Shown here: positions 33,708-42,573 of the stretch, piece after piece | Layout: the number at the start of each line of letters is the position of its first letter | Position numbering within the stretch: the first letter of the stretch is position 1 | NCBI RefSeq assembly: GCF_016429255.1 | Contig: NZ_JAELUG010000053.1 | Coordinates: 1 to 42,993, forward strand | Length of the DNA: 42,993 nt | Source of the DNA: Rhizobium sp. ASV8 | Lineage (GTDB): Bacteria; Pseudomonadota; Alphaproteobacteria; Rhizobiales; Rhizobiaceae | Direction: 5' to 3' | Translations under genes and position numbers: made by a program | The notes under the pieces: generated by a model | Seen by the model: the letters and a program-made list of their open reading frames with translations, nothing else | Databases searched by the model: none | Told to the model about the DNA's origin: nothing

Positions 33708-33719
33708 TGACAAAAGTCA
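33708..33719. promoter_or_regulatory. Candidate autoregulatory site of the SorC-family gene
   Basis: The palindrome TGAC-AAAA-GTCA at 33708-33719 reads TTGACTTTTGTCA with one flanking base on the minus strand, where TTGACT may also be a -35 box for the regulator gene. It shares TTGAC and TTTG with the arms of the 26703-26729 palindrome (TTGACATTTGA). No good -10 box follows. It is probably a site for the same regulator. Confidence 0.45.
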
Positions 33720-33871
33720 ATGCATCATGCCGATGTGGCGGCGCCCGCGCTGTGCAAAGTGGCGGATAAGCTGAGCCATCCTGGGAAAAAAGGAGAGCAA
33801 CGGACCGGCGGGCCCTATCTGATCCTCGACGCGCGATCGGCGCCTCGCTTCGGTCGCGATGCCAATGTGAT

Positions 33872-35068
33872 CTACTGTAACGTGGTTTCTTGTGGCTTTG
33901 CGGCAAGGATCGGCAATTGTGCTTCAAGGCCAAGTTGCATGGCCGCGACGGGGCGATGGTTGCGCAGCTTATTGGCTCTGCGGGTCAGCAACTCCTCGTT
34001 GATGATGGCTTGCATACCGGCCATGAAACGATGCCGACTGAATTGTTCCGCATGCGCCAAAAGCGTTCCGGAATGAAAGTGATGCTCGGTGGCCTCGAAT
34101 TGATGCACCGCGTCGATAAGCGCGTCGGCGGATTGCTCCTCGAACAGAACGCCGCTTACTCCCGGTATGACCGTTTCCAACGCGCCGCCGCTGCCATAGG
34201 CAATGACAGGCCTGCCACTTGCCATGGCTTCCACCGGAACGATGCCGAAATCCTCTTCGCCCGGAAAAATCAAAGCGCGACAGCGGGCAAGCTTTTCTTT
34301 GAGAACTGCGAAAGGGGTATGACCGAGAAAAGTGATGGAAGGCCCGGCGTTGCGTTTCAGTTCCTCCAGTTGCCGGCCTTCGCCGATGACCACCAGATTG
34401 CGATTCATCCGGGTAAATGCCTCTATCGCCAGGTCGACCCGCTTGTAGGGAACCAACTGGCCGGCACAGAGATAGAAATCCTCCGTCGATGATGCCGGCG
34501 CGAAATCGTCGACATTGACTGGCGGATAGACGACGGTTGCCGGGCGCCGGTAGTATTTGCCGATGCGATCGCAAACATGGTGAGAATTGGCGACGAAGCG
34601 ATCGACGCGCAGGCTGGTGCTGACGTCCCAGGAGCGCAGCAGCGGCGCGAGCATCGGCATCATGAGCCGTGAGCCGAGACCTGCATGGGATCGATAGAAA
34701 TGATAGTGATCCCAAAGATATCGCATGGGTGAATGGCAGTAGCAGACATGCGTCGCCTGAGGCGGCGGAATAATGCCCTTGGCCGGGCCTGATTCACTCG
34801 AGATGATGAGATCGTAGTTCGTGAGATCGAAGCTTTCCAGCGCAAACGGCATAAGGGGAAGAAGCGACTGATACGCTCTGACTGCGCCTGGAATTCGCTG
34901 CAGGAACGATGTGACGATCTTATGTTTTCGTATCTTGTCGGATAGCCTGCTTTCATCGCAGACGAGGGTGAATATGTCGGCATCCGGATACATGTCGCAG
35001 AGCGCCTCGACGACTTTTTCGCCTCCTCGCATCGCCACCAGCCAATAATGTACGATCGCCACCCGCAT
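33872..35068 (-). CDS. GT4-family glycosyltransferase (WbaZ/mannosyltransferase-like)
   Basis: The 398-residue protein is a retaining glycosyltransferase of the GT-B fold. It begins MRVAIVHYWLVAMRGGEKVV, a start shared by WbaZ-like mannosyl or related transferases. It includes THVCYCHSPMRYLWDHYHFY, the linker to the nucleotide-sugar domain FYLCAGQLVPYKRVDLAIEA, and the donor-binding GEEDFGIVPVEAMASGRPVI. The ATG at 35068 has GGAGGGACGCAA upstream; the longer frame to 35425 runs into the divergent gap. It faces away from the exoF-like gene and likely adds one sugar to the exopolysaccharide repeat unit on the cytoplasmic side. Confidence 0.9.
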   Translation of the reverse strand: MRVAIVHYWLVAMRGGEKVVEALCDMYPDADIFTLVCDESRLSDKIRKHKIVTSFLQRIPGAVRAYQSLLPLMPFALESFDLTNYDLIISSESGPAKGIIPPPQATHVCYCHSPMRYLWDHYHFYRSHAGLGSRLMMPMLAPLLRSWDVSTSLRVDRFVANSHHVCDRIGKYYRRPATVVYPPVNVDDFAPASSTEDFYLCAGQLVPYKRVDLAIEAFTRMNRNLVVIGEGRQLEELKRNAGPSITFLGHTPFAVLKEKLARCRALIFPGEEDFGIVPVEAMASGRPVIAYGSGGALETVIPGVSGVLFEEQSADALIDAVHQFEATEHHFHSGTLLAHAEQFSRHRFMAGMQAIINEELLTRRANKLRNHRPVAAMQLGLEAQLPILAAKPQETTLQ

Positions 35069-35377
35069 TTGCGTCCCTCCGTCGGCCGAGACCACATTGA
35101 GCAGGCGGCAACTTTTGCGACAGGGCCTACATCGGTTCAGAGAAGCATCCAAATGGGCGAAGGTGGTAGCCAAAAGATTTAGCCGGTATCTGCAGCCTCT
35201 ACACAAGGATATGGCCCCTCGACCAAGAGGGGGCCGGATTGTCCAGCTCCCTCTCAGAAGTGATAAGCCGTGTTGCTGCGGCAGGGGATTTACCTCTGCG
35301 TGTCCTGCTGTTGATCTCGTCACCTGTGCCTTCGACTGACCGATGGCACGAGCGTTACGCAAGCGAGAGTTCAGCTG
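35069..35377. other. Divergent promoter region of the exopolysaccharide cluster
   Basis: These 309 bases separate the leftward GT4 gene from the rightward exoF-like gene, so both promoters should lie here. An imperfect hairpin, GGCCCCTC (35213-35220) and GAGGGGGCC (35227-35235) with one extra G, has no T-run and could be a protein-binding site. I could not assign -35/-10 boxes with confidence, and I see no gene in it. Confidence 0.45.
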
Positions 35378-36715
35378 ATGTCCAAAGTTTCCGCTTTGAT
35401 ATGCCGTTCGGCGTCCCGGTCGCATAGGGCCCTGACGCCCTGGCTGCTTGCAATGGTCCTGTCCGGCGTGGGCTCATATGGAGCCGCAAGCGCGGCAGCC
35501 GGCGACATCTACCATGTCGGACCGCAGGCCAGGCTGAAGATCGCCATCGTCGAATGGATCAGCGGCACAGGCGAATACAAGGAATGGACGGCGCTGAATG
35601 GCGAATATGTCGTCTCGCAGTCCGGCTCGATTTCTATTCCGATGATCGGTCAAATGCAGGTCGGCGACAAAACGGTCGAGGACATCAGCGCCGACATCGG
35701 TGTAAAATTGAAGCAGATCACCGGTTTGGCGGTGGCGCCTACGGCCTCGGTCGAAGTCATCAAATATCCGATGATCTACGTGTCGGGTGCGGTCGAAAAG
35801 CCGAGCGAGCTGGAGTTTAGACCCGGCCTGACCGTCAAGCAAGCAATGGCAATGGCCGGAGGGCGCGAGCGCCGCTCCAGTCAGACGGGCGATTATACGG
35901 AAGCCCAGCAGATCAGCTACGCAGGTGAAATCAGCCGGATGGAGCTGCAGCTGAAACAGCTGGGCGCCCGGCGGGCTCGTCTGCTGGCGGAACTGGACGA
36001 TCAATCCGCAATCACCTTTCCGCCGGAGATCAAAGCGGCTCCCGAGGGCTCGGCTGTCCGGCAGATCATGACGAGCGAAGTGGATTTGTTCAATGCCAGG
36101 GCAGACGCCCTGCGCCAGCAACTCGCTTCAGCCGCAGACCTTGAGGCATTATTGCACAATGAAATCAACATCCTCGATGAAAAGATGTCGTCCCAGGATG
36201 AGCAGGTGAAGATCGCGCAGGACGAATTGAGCGACATCTCCAAACTGGTCGATACCAAGATCCTGACGACATCGCGCAAAACCTCTCTGGAGCGGACGGT
36301 CGCCGAAATGCAGGCGGGCAAGCTGGATCTTGTCGTTGCATCGATGCAGGCAAAGCAGAAGCTGAGCGAGACCGAACGCGATGCGCTCAATCTCAAGGGG
36401 CAGCGCAAAACCGACGCCGGCCAGCAGCTGCAGGCCACCGAGACCGAAATCGAAGATACCAAGCTCAAGCGCAACACGACGCTGCAGCTTCTGCAGATAT
36501 CCGGTGCTTCACTATCGAGAAGCCAGAGCATGAAGGCGCTCGATCTTCAGCCCTTGGAATATTGGATCACGCGGAAGGGCGATGAGGCCGATGCCGTCAA
36601 GGTAACCGAGGCGACAGAGCTGCAGCCAGGGGACGTGTTGGATGTCCGCTACAACATTTCCGGAAGTTTGGATGGCACGACGGTCTCATCCGTCGACACC
36701 GGTCAATCCCAATAG
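35378..36715 (+). CDS. exoF: Outer-membrane polysaccharide export protein, ExoF-like
   Basis: The 445-residue protein has an N-terminal signal sequence (hydrophobic ALTPWLLAMVLSGVGSYGAA) and a Poly_export domain (YHVGPQARLKIAIVEWISG, SQSGSISIPMIGQMQVGDKT). A SLBB-like segment follows (MIYVSGAVEKPSELEFRPGL). Residues of about 190-380 are long helical, probably coiled coil, which is the layout of rhizobial ExoF rather than short Wza. ExoF-type proteins link polymer export through the periplasm and outer membrane. The name is by similarity of architecture; the actual polymer is unknown. It starts the rightward exopolysaccharide operon, and the Wzz/ATPase/GT fusion begins 30 bases later. Confidence 0.82.
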   Translation: MSKVSALICRSASRSHRALTPWLLAMVLSGVGSYGAASAAAGDIYHVGPQARLKIAIVEWISGTGEYKEWTALNGEYVVSQSGSISIPMIGQMQVGDKTVEDISADIGVKLKQITGLAVAPTASVEVIKYPMIYVSGAVEKPSELEFRPGLTVKQAMAMAGGRERRSSQTGDYTEAQQISYAGEISRMELQLKQLGARRARLLAELDDQSAITFPPEIKAAPEGSAVRQIMTSEVDLFNARADALRQQLASAADLEALLHNEINILDEKMSSQDEQVKIAQDELSDISKLVDTKILTTSRKTSLERTVAEMQAGKLDLVVASMQAKQKLSETERDALNLKGQRKTDAGQQLQATETEIEDTKLKRNTTLQLLQISGASLSRSQSMKALDLQPLEYWITRKGDEADAVKVTEATELQPGDVLDVRYNISGSLDGTTVSSVDTGQSQ

Positions 36716-36745
36716 TGCTAAGCAAGTGAAGATGGGGCGATAGTC

Positions 36746-39700
36746 ATGGCAGTTCACGAGATCGGCAAGGGTTTCTCCGGCACTCCATTGGAGGTCAAGG
36801 GCGCGGGGAACAGCGAATATATTTCGTTTCGCGACGTTTGGCGCTTCCTGCAACGGCACTGGATGATCTTTGCGCTGTTCACGGGAGCTGGGCTCGGTAT
36901 CGGTGGCATCTACATGGCAACCACCCAACCGGTCTATCTGGCAACCACCCGCCTCGTCATGGATCCGGATCAGGGACGTATCGTCTCCCAGGATGCATTC
37001 ACCGGGACCGTCATCATCGAAGCGGCTGAAATTGCAAGCCAGGTCGAGATCGTCAAATCCGAGGCGATCGCACGCGCCGTCGTCCAGAAACTGAACCTGA
37101 CGGAGGACCCGGAAATCATAGGGGGGCCGTCATGGCAAGCTACCCTGCATGACAAGCTGCGTGGCCTCTTCAGCTTTTTCAGACATGGCGATGATGGGAG
37201 CGCGAAAACGGAGGCCACGGAGGACGACGTCATGCGCCGCACAATGGCCTCTTTCCTGTCACGCGTCGAGGTGACCCGCGTTGGCCAGTCCTACATCCTC
37301 GAAATCGGCTATAGCTCGGTCGATCCGCAGAAGGCGGCTGCCGCAGCCAACGCTGTCGCCGAAGCCTATATCAGCACGGGTCTGTCGGAACGCGCTTCGG
37401 CAGCGCAAAGCGGTGCCAAATGGCTGGAGACGCGGCTGATCGAAGTTGGACGGCAGGCACGCGAAGCAGCCATGAACGTCGAGGAATTCCGCGCCAAGAA
37501 CGGGATCATGGAGATCAGCACATCGTCCTCACTCGACCAGCAGCAACTGTCCGAGATCAGCAGCCAGGCCGTCGCGGCCAAGGCGCAGACGGCGGCTGAA
37601 TCAGCCAAGCTTGCGACACTCAACCAGCTGATGGCCGGAGGCAAGGTCGAAGGCGATGTCGACGAGACGATGAACAACCCGCGCATACAGAAGCTCCAGG
37701 AAGATCTGGGTGTCGCGACGGCCAAGCTGAATAGCCTTACAAGCAGATACGATGCCGACAATCCTGCCATCCTTGCTGCGCGGCAGGAAATCGACCGGGT
37801 AAAAGGGGACATGCGCAAGGAGTTCGAGCGCATTCAGGCGGTCTACAAGACAAATCTGGACGTGGCGCAAACCCGAGAAAAACTTCTCAGCGACGAAGTA
37901 GCCTCGTTGAAGGACGCTGGAACCGACAAGAACCTGGCGAAAGTCGAGCTGTCGGAAATGGAAAGCAGGGCGACCACCTATCGCCGTATGTATGAAAGCA
38001 TTCTGCAGCAACTGATCGGCGCCTTGCAGAAAGAATCATTCCCGCTTGGCAGCATCCGCGTGGTGACGGCAGCAGCCGTGCCATTGGCAAAGTCATGGCC
38101 GAAATCCTCTTTCGTCATGCCGTTCACGGCGATGCTCGGCCTTGCCGCCGGCGTCATGGCCGCCTTGTTGCGGGATGGCCTGGATCGGCGTGTCAGCTCC
38201 AGCGAGAAGCTGCGGCGGGAACTGGGGATCAGTTCTCTGGGGCATGTGCCCGTTTACGCAAGCCCCTCATTCCTGCCGGGAGGCATGGCTGTGGCCAACC
38301 CCAGCTGGCGACGAACGATGCTGCCGCTGAGGTCCGTGATAGACACGCCATATTCGCAATTCTCCGAAGCGCTGCGCGGCGTCAAGCACTCCATCGATTC
38401 CGCCTTTCCGCCCAATGCGCCCATGGTGATCGGCATAACATCCGTCGGCACCGGCGAGGGCAAGACCACGATCGCCACCAATCTTGCGCAGCTCTACCAG
38501 CATGAGGGTGCCTCGGTGGTTCTGGTCGATGCCGACTTCCTCAATGCGAGGCTGAGCTGTGTCGTTACGGAATCCGGCACGGAATTCGGCATGGAGGCTT
38601 TGAACATCAACGAAGTGCCGCGGCGTTATGCCGTCGCCCACGAAAACGGTCTTCTGGTTGCCAAGGCCGAGCATCAGCCGGATGCGGAATTCGTGCATGC
38701 GCATGGCAGCGTCCCGGTGGTGACGGTCGACGAGACCGAAAAATCGGTCGCCGCGTCCCAACGCTACGGACATCTTCCGGCGCTCAAGGCCGAGATCGAT
38801 TTGCTGCGTCGGCAATATAAGGTCGTTATCGTCGACATGTCCGCGTTCGAGGATTCTGCGGATACACGTGTGATCTGCACCTACCTTGAAGGCATCGTCG
38901 TCGTCGTCGGGCAGACGAACAAGATGACCGTGGAAAGACTGTCCGACGCCTTGGCAAGCTTCGGCACGACAACGATCAACATTCTCGGCATTATCGCCAA
39001 TCGCAGCTACGAAAGACGGCAGAACCGCCACGCGTGGCCCTGGCGTCGCAAGCCGCAGGAGCGTCAGCAGCGGGCTTCGGCAAGGCGGCTGACAGGCCAG
39101 CTCCTGGGCCGTCCCTTGAAGATTACCGTTGGCATTGCAAGCGCGGGGCGTCGCGACATCCTGTCGTCCATTCTCCCGCATATCGCCAATCAAACCCGCA
39201 AGCCCGACGAGATCGTGGTCTGCCTTTCCTCGCCGGAGGATATCGACCCGAGCTGCCTGCGAAATCTCGACTTTCCGGTACGCGTGCTTATCTGCGAACG
39301 CGGGCTGTGCCGCCAGCGCAATCGAATTCTCGACAGCATCCAGGATGCGGACATCGTTCTTTTTCTCGACGACGACTTCCTGATGACATCAACCTACATC
39401 GAAGAGGCGGAGCGGCTGTTTCAGCTGCAGCCCGACGTGGCGATATGCACGGGTACGGTTCTCGCCGACGGCGTCACGGGACCGGGCATTTCCGTTCGCG
39501 ATGGCCTGCGCTTGGTGGAGAGCAAGCGCCGACGTCGATCCGAGCCGACCCTGCAGGTCCGTCAGGTCTATAATGCCTATGGCTGCAACATGGCGATCAG
39601 GATGGCCATCGTCAAAGCCGCCAGCCTGCGTTTCGACGAGAATCTGCCGTTTTACGGCTGGCTCGAGGATGTGGATTTCAGCAGGCTCGTTTCCCATTAT

Positions 39701-40003
39701 GGCCAGGTCGTCAGCGCCAGACAGCTTGAAGGCGTTCATCTTGGCACGAAGGGCGGGCGGTCAAGCGGCATCCGCCTCGGCTATTCGCAAGTTGCAAACC
39801 CACTCTACCTCATGCGCAAGCGCACCATGAGCGCAAGGCAGGCAACGGTGCAGATCAGCCGTAATCTGACGGCCAATCTCCTCAGAGTCTGGCGGCCGGA
39901 GCCCTGGATTGATCGCAAAGGTCGCCTTAGAGGCAATTTCATCGCAATGCGCGATCTTCTGAGAGGTCGATTGGCGCCCCAGAACATCGAAGCGCTGGAA
40001 TAG
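36746..40003 (+). CDS. Wzz/ExoP-like co-polymerase with ATPase domain fused to a GT2 glycosyltransferase
   Basis: The single frame of 1085 residues carries three parts. Residues 25-480 are a polysaccharide co-polymerase with helices at about 38-58 and 455-475, a coiled-coil periplasmic region and the proline-rich AAVPLAKSWPKSS before helix 2. Residues 535-755 are a BY-kinase-like ATPase: Walker A SVGTGEGKTT (566-575), A' VVLVDADF (591-598) and Walker B VVIVDMS (693-699). After a basic linker, residues 789-1080 are a GT2 glycosyltransferase (ITVGIASAGRRD, FLDDDF with DDD 875-877, YGWLEDVDFSRL 970-981). The tyrosine-rich tail of true BY-kinases is missing. No internal stop or evident start separates the parts. 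It should couple chain-length control with one sugar transfer at the membrane. Confidence 0.88.
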   Translation: MAVHEIGKGFSGTPLEVKGAGNSEYISFRDVWRFLQRHWMIFALFTGAGLGIGGIYMATTQPVYLATTRLVMDPDQGRIVSQDAFTGTVIIEAAEIASQVEIVKSEAIARAVVQKLNLTEDPEIIGGPSWQATLHDKLRGLFSFFRHGDDGSAKTEATEDDVMRRTMASFLSRVEVTRVGQSYILEIGYSSVDPQKAAAAANAVAEAYISTGLSERASAAQSGAKWLETRLIEVGRQAREAAMNVEEFRAKNGIMEISTSSSLDQQQLSEISSQAVAAKAQTAAESAKLATLNQLMAGGKVEGDVDETMNNPRIQKLQEDLGVATAKLNSLTSRYDADNPAILAARQEIDRVKGDMRKEFERIQAVYKTNLDVAQTREKLLSDEVASLKDAGTDKNLAKVELSEMESRATTYRRMYESILQQLIGALQKESFPLGSIRVVTAAAVPLAKSWPKSSFVMPFTAMLGLAAGVMAALLRDGLDRRVSSSEKLRRELGISSLGHVPVYASPSFLPGGMAVANPSWRRTMLPLRSVIDTPYSQFSEALRGVKHSIDSAFPPNAPMVIGITSVGTGEGKTTIATNLAQLYQHEGASVVLVDADFLNARLSCVVTESGTEFGMEALNINEVPRRYAVAHENGLLVAKAEHQPDAEFVHAHGSVPVVTVDETEKSVAASQRYGHLPALKAEIDLLRRQYKVVIVDMSAFEDSADTRVICTYLEGIVVVVGQTNKMTVERLSDALASFGTTTINILGIIANRSYERRQNRHAWPWRRKPQERQQRASARRLTGQLLGRPLKITVGIASAGRRDILSSILPHIANQTRKPDEIVVCLSSPEDIDPSCLRNLDFPVRVLICERGLCRQRNRILDSIQDADIVLFLDDDFLMTSTYIEEAERLFQLQPDVAICTGTVLADGVTGPGISVRDGLRLVESKRRRRSEPTLQVRQVYNAYGCNMAIRMAIVKAASLRFDENLPFYGWLEDVDFSRLVSHYGQVVSARQLEGVHLGTKGGRSSGIRLGYSQVANPLYLMRKRTMSARQATVQISRNLTANLLRVWRPEPWIDRKGRLRGNFIAMRDLLRGRLAPQNIEALE

Positions 40004-40007
40004 TTCG

Positions 40008-41315
40008 GTGACGAACCCGCCCGGCCTCGATCGCGTCGTCGTCATCAACGATCGTTCTGTCCGGGTGGGCGGCGCGTCCAATCTGGCGATCCTTTCAGCC
40101 AATCTGTTGCAGGATGTGGGTGTCGCCGTCACCTTTTTCGCCGGCGATGTCGCCGGTGCCGATCGACCCGTGCCCGATACCATCAATCTGGCCGCGCAGC
40201 CGCTCATGCAGCAACCTCGCCTCAGCGCACTGGTAAGCGGCCTCTACAATCGCCAAGCCCATGACGGTCTCGGTGATGTCATTTCGCGGATCGACACGCC
40301 TGGTACGATCTATCATCTCCATGGCTGGTCGAAGATCCTGTCGCCTTCGGTTTTTCGCGCCTTGTGGCCCGTCCGCGCCCGCGTCGTCTTGCACGCGCAT
40401 GATTATTTTCTGTCCTGCCCGAACGGAGGCTTCGCCAACTACCGCAAAAATCAGGTTTGTCCGCTGACACCCATGTCGATGAGCTGCCTGACGACCAATT
40501 GCGACAAGCGCGGCTACCATGAGAAGGTCTGGCGGTCCGTCCGGCACCTCATGCGCGAGCACTACTATCCCATCCAAGAGGTTGCCGCCAATATCGTCAT
40601 CGTGCATCAGCGCATGCATGACTACTTCCTACGTGGACGGGTCGAGAGCGCCAACATCGAGGTGATCCGCAATCCGGTCGAGCCCTTTCTCGATCGAGCG
40701 ACAGATCCATGGAAGAAGCGCGACTTCTTCTTCGTCGGACGCCTCGAGCCGGAGAAGGGTTTTGAAGACGCCGCGATTGCCGCACGGCTTGCCGGTGCGA
40801 AACTGCATGTCATCGGTGATGGTGCTGGTCGCACACGCCTGGAGCGGGATTTCCCGGAGGTTGTCATTCATGGGTGGAAATCCAAGGACGAGATGCGGGA
40901 CATTCTGTGCGATGCCCGCGCGCTCATCGTTTCGTCGCGAGTGCCGGAACCGTTCGGTCTGGCTGCGCTTGAGGCGGTGACAAGCGGCATACCGGTGATC
41001 TTGCCGGATGCCGCACTTCTCGGTGAAGAGTTGGCGGCAATGGGCTGCGGGTTGACGTTCCAAAGCGGCAAGGTGGAGACGCTTGCAAGCGGAATTCGCC
41101 GGCTTGCCTCCGATGACATGCTACTCCGTTTGATGAGTGTGAATTGCCTGCGGCGGTCAGCCGAGATGGCACATACACCGGCATCATGGCTTGAAGCATT
41201 GCTGGCACTGTATGGCCGGGTTCTCGAGCGCGCAAATGCCGTCGATACAAGCTTGAAATCGGCCACAACCGGCGAGTTTTCAGCCTCTCCTCGACTGATC
41301 GATGAGACCGGATGA
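40008..41315 (+). CDS. GT4-family glycosyltransferase
   Basis: The 435-residue protein is a GT-B fold glycosyltransferase. The N-terminal domain has a glycine-rich start (VVVINDRSVRVGGASNLA) and YHLHGWSKILSP followed by VVLHAHDYFLSCPNGGFANY. The C-terminal donor domain shows FFFVGRLEPEKGFEDAA, AKLHVIGDG and the conserved VPEPFGLAALEAVTSGIPVI. The start is a GTG at 40008, four bases after the fusion gene stops, with only a weak GGAA upstream, so translation may depend on coupling. It probably extends the lipid-linked repeat unit. Donor and acceptor cannot be predicted. Confidence 0.9.
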   Translation: MTNPPGLDRVVVINDRSVRVGGASNLAILSANLLQDVGVAVTFFAGDVAGADRPVPDTINLAAQPLMQQPRLSALVSGLYNRQAHDGLGDVISRIDTPGTIYHLHGWSKILSPSVFRALWPVRARVVLHAHDYFLSCPNGGFANYRKNQVCPLTPMSMSCLTTNCDKRGYHEKVWRSVRHLMREHYYPIQEVAANIVIVHQRMHDYFLRGRVESANIEVIRNPVEPFLDRATDPWKKRDFFFVGRLEPEKGFEDAAIAARLAGAKLHVIGDGAGRTRLERDFPEVVIHGWKSKDEMRDILCDARALIVSSRVPEPFGLAALEAVTSGIPVILPDAALLGEELAAMGCGLTFQSGKVETLASGIRRLASDDMLLRLMSVNCLRRSAEMAHTPASWLEALLALYGRVLERANAVDTSLKSATTGEFSASPRLIDETG

Positions 41316-41447
41316 GGCTTGTGGTTAGCCCTGTGCCCGGCTCCCTACGCCATTGGGACTAGGTCGATGCCCGCAGGGTCAATTGTCAAGCAAGAGGGCA
41401 GCTGGCAGCCTTTGATGAGAGCATGGAAGCGTTGAGGGAACCAAGAT

Positions 41448-42140
41448 ATGTTATCGACTGTTGACGGCGTTGCCCACCGCGAGCGACCGCGCCTCGACCT
41501 CAAGCAGGCCGAACGGTTGGGCCGTTCCAAACGTGTTGTCGACCTTCTTCTTTCCGGTGCAGGCTTGCTGTTTCTGGCACCGGCATTGCTCGTCATCGCC
41601 ATCGCATTGCTTCTGGTCGACGGCCGTCCCATCATCTATCGCCATACACGCGTGGGTCGCGATGGCCGCCTCTTCGAATGCCTGAAGTTCCGAACGATGC
41701 GCAAGGATGCCGACCGTCAGCTGGCGGAACTGCTTGCCGGCGACGACACGCGAAAACTGGAATGGCTGTCGACGCAGAAATTGACCAATGATCCGCGCGT
41801 CCATTGGCTCGGAAAATATCTGCGCATGAGCAGTGCCGACGAGCTGCCGCAGCTATTGAATGTTCAGCGCGGCGAGATGAGCCTGGTAGGGCCGCGGCCC
41901 GTCGTCCTCTCGGAACTCGACCGGTATGGCCCCAATCTCTATTGTTATCTCGGGCTCAGACCGGGCATCACCGGTCTTTGGCAAGTCAGCCGCTGTGCCG
42001 ATACGACCTATGAAGAGCGCGTTCAGTTCGATCTGGACTACTTCCACAGCCGCTCGTTGCGCACTGACTTTGCAATTCTCACCAGGACCATCGGCGTCGT
42101 GCTGTTTGCGCGCAACGAAAAAGAGCGCCTCACCAAATGA
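41448..42140 (+). CDS. exoY: ExoY-like undecaprenyl-phosphate sugar phosphotransferase
   Basis: This 230-residue protein is the initiating transferase that loads the first sugar phosphate on undecaprenyl phosphate. It has one hydrophobic helix (about 30-58) and the bacterial sugar transferase signatures FECLKFRTMRKDAD, LRMSSADELPQLLNV, GEMSLVGPRPVV and GLRPGITGLWQVS. Length matches the short ExoY/PssA type of rhizobia. The ATG at 41448 follows GAGGGAACCAAGAT. The 132-base gap before it is larger than elsewhere in the operon, so a separate promoter is possible. Galactose is transferred by ExoY and glucose by PssA; which sugar is used here is unknown. Confidence 0.88.
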   Translation: MLSTVDGVAHRERPRLDLKQAERLGRSKRVVDLLLSGAGLLFLAPALLVIAIALLLVDGRPIIYRHTRVGRDGRLFECLKFRTMRKDADRQLAELLAGDDTRKLEWLSTQKLTNDPRVHWLGKYLRMSSADELPQLLNVQRGEMSLVGPRPVVLSELDRYGPNLYCYLGLRPGITGLWQVSRCADTTYEERVQFDLDYFHSRSLRTDFAILTRTIGVVLFARNEKERLTK

Positions 42141-42288
42141 GAAGGGCGGCCATGGCAAACCACACAACAAGGCAGAAGATCACCAGAATCCAGCGCAGCA
42201 AATATTTCTGGTTCGATTTGCCTGGCGGTCCCAAGGGGATGCGATCATCGTCGTCTTCTTTCATAAGCGGCTCTGCGTGGTCTTTCAT
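42130..42288 (-). CDS. Small single-pass membrane protein (52 residues)
   Basis: A short minus-strand frame encodes a hydrophilic acidic head (EDDDDRIPLGPPGKSNQ) and one strongly hydrophobic helix (YLLRWILVIFCLVVWF, continuing to the end, residues 30-52). It is too well patterned to be chance: charged head, basic residues just before the helix, and the stop right after it. The start may be the ATG at 42288 or at 42264 (44 residues); neither has a strong ribosome site. Its 3' end overlaps the end of exoY by 11 bases, tail to tail. The function is unknown. Small membrane proteins near exoY, such as ExoX, limit polymer synthesis, but I see no direct similarity to ExoX. Confidence 0.6.
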   Translation of the reverse strand: MKDHAEPLMKEDDDDRIPLGPPGKSNQKYLLRWILVIFCLVVWFAMAALLIW

Positions 42289-42573
42289 GACAATTGCCGG
42301 CAAGCCCTTCTGCTATTATCCAGAAACTCAATCTTGTCTTGGCGTCCAGGATAACAATTACTATGAAAAAAAATTGTTTAATTCCGGTTTCCGTCGCCTG
42401 CGGGCAGCATTTCATCGCACGCAATCGTGTCCTGAATGGGAACGATATACATTTTATCTGGTGCAAGGCTGGAAGCAACTGATCTGTTACATGTCGCCAG
42501 CGCAAGAATTACTTCAACCAGTAGGGGTGACGGCTGATTTTTACGCGCAACCGCATCCGATGATGATCTGCCA
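42289..42573. other. AT-rich intergenic stretch before the flippase gene
   Basis: These 285 bases are clearly richer in A and T than the flanking genes, especially 42340-42385 with a run of eight A. They should contain the promoters for the flippase gene (plus) and for the small membrane protein (minus), but no clear hexamer pair was found. A plus-strand frame of 146 codons crosses the region; I regard it as unlikely to be a gene. Confidence 0.4.

Noticed and set aside
35213..35235. Hairpin as a terminator in the exoF upstream gap
   Set aside because: The stem has a bulged G and no T-run on either strand, and it lies between divergent gene starts where a terminator has no evident job.
33872..35425. 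Longer GT4 protein of 517 residues
   Set aside because: The first 119 residues have no pattern and would overlap the exoF-like gene start; the ATG at 35068 has a ribosome site and the family N-terminus.
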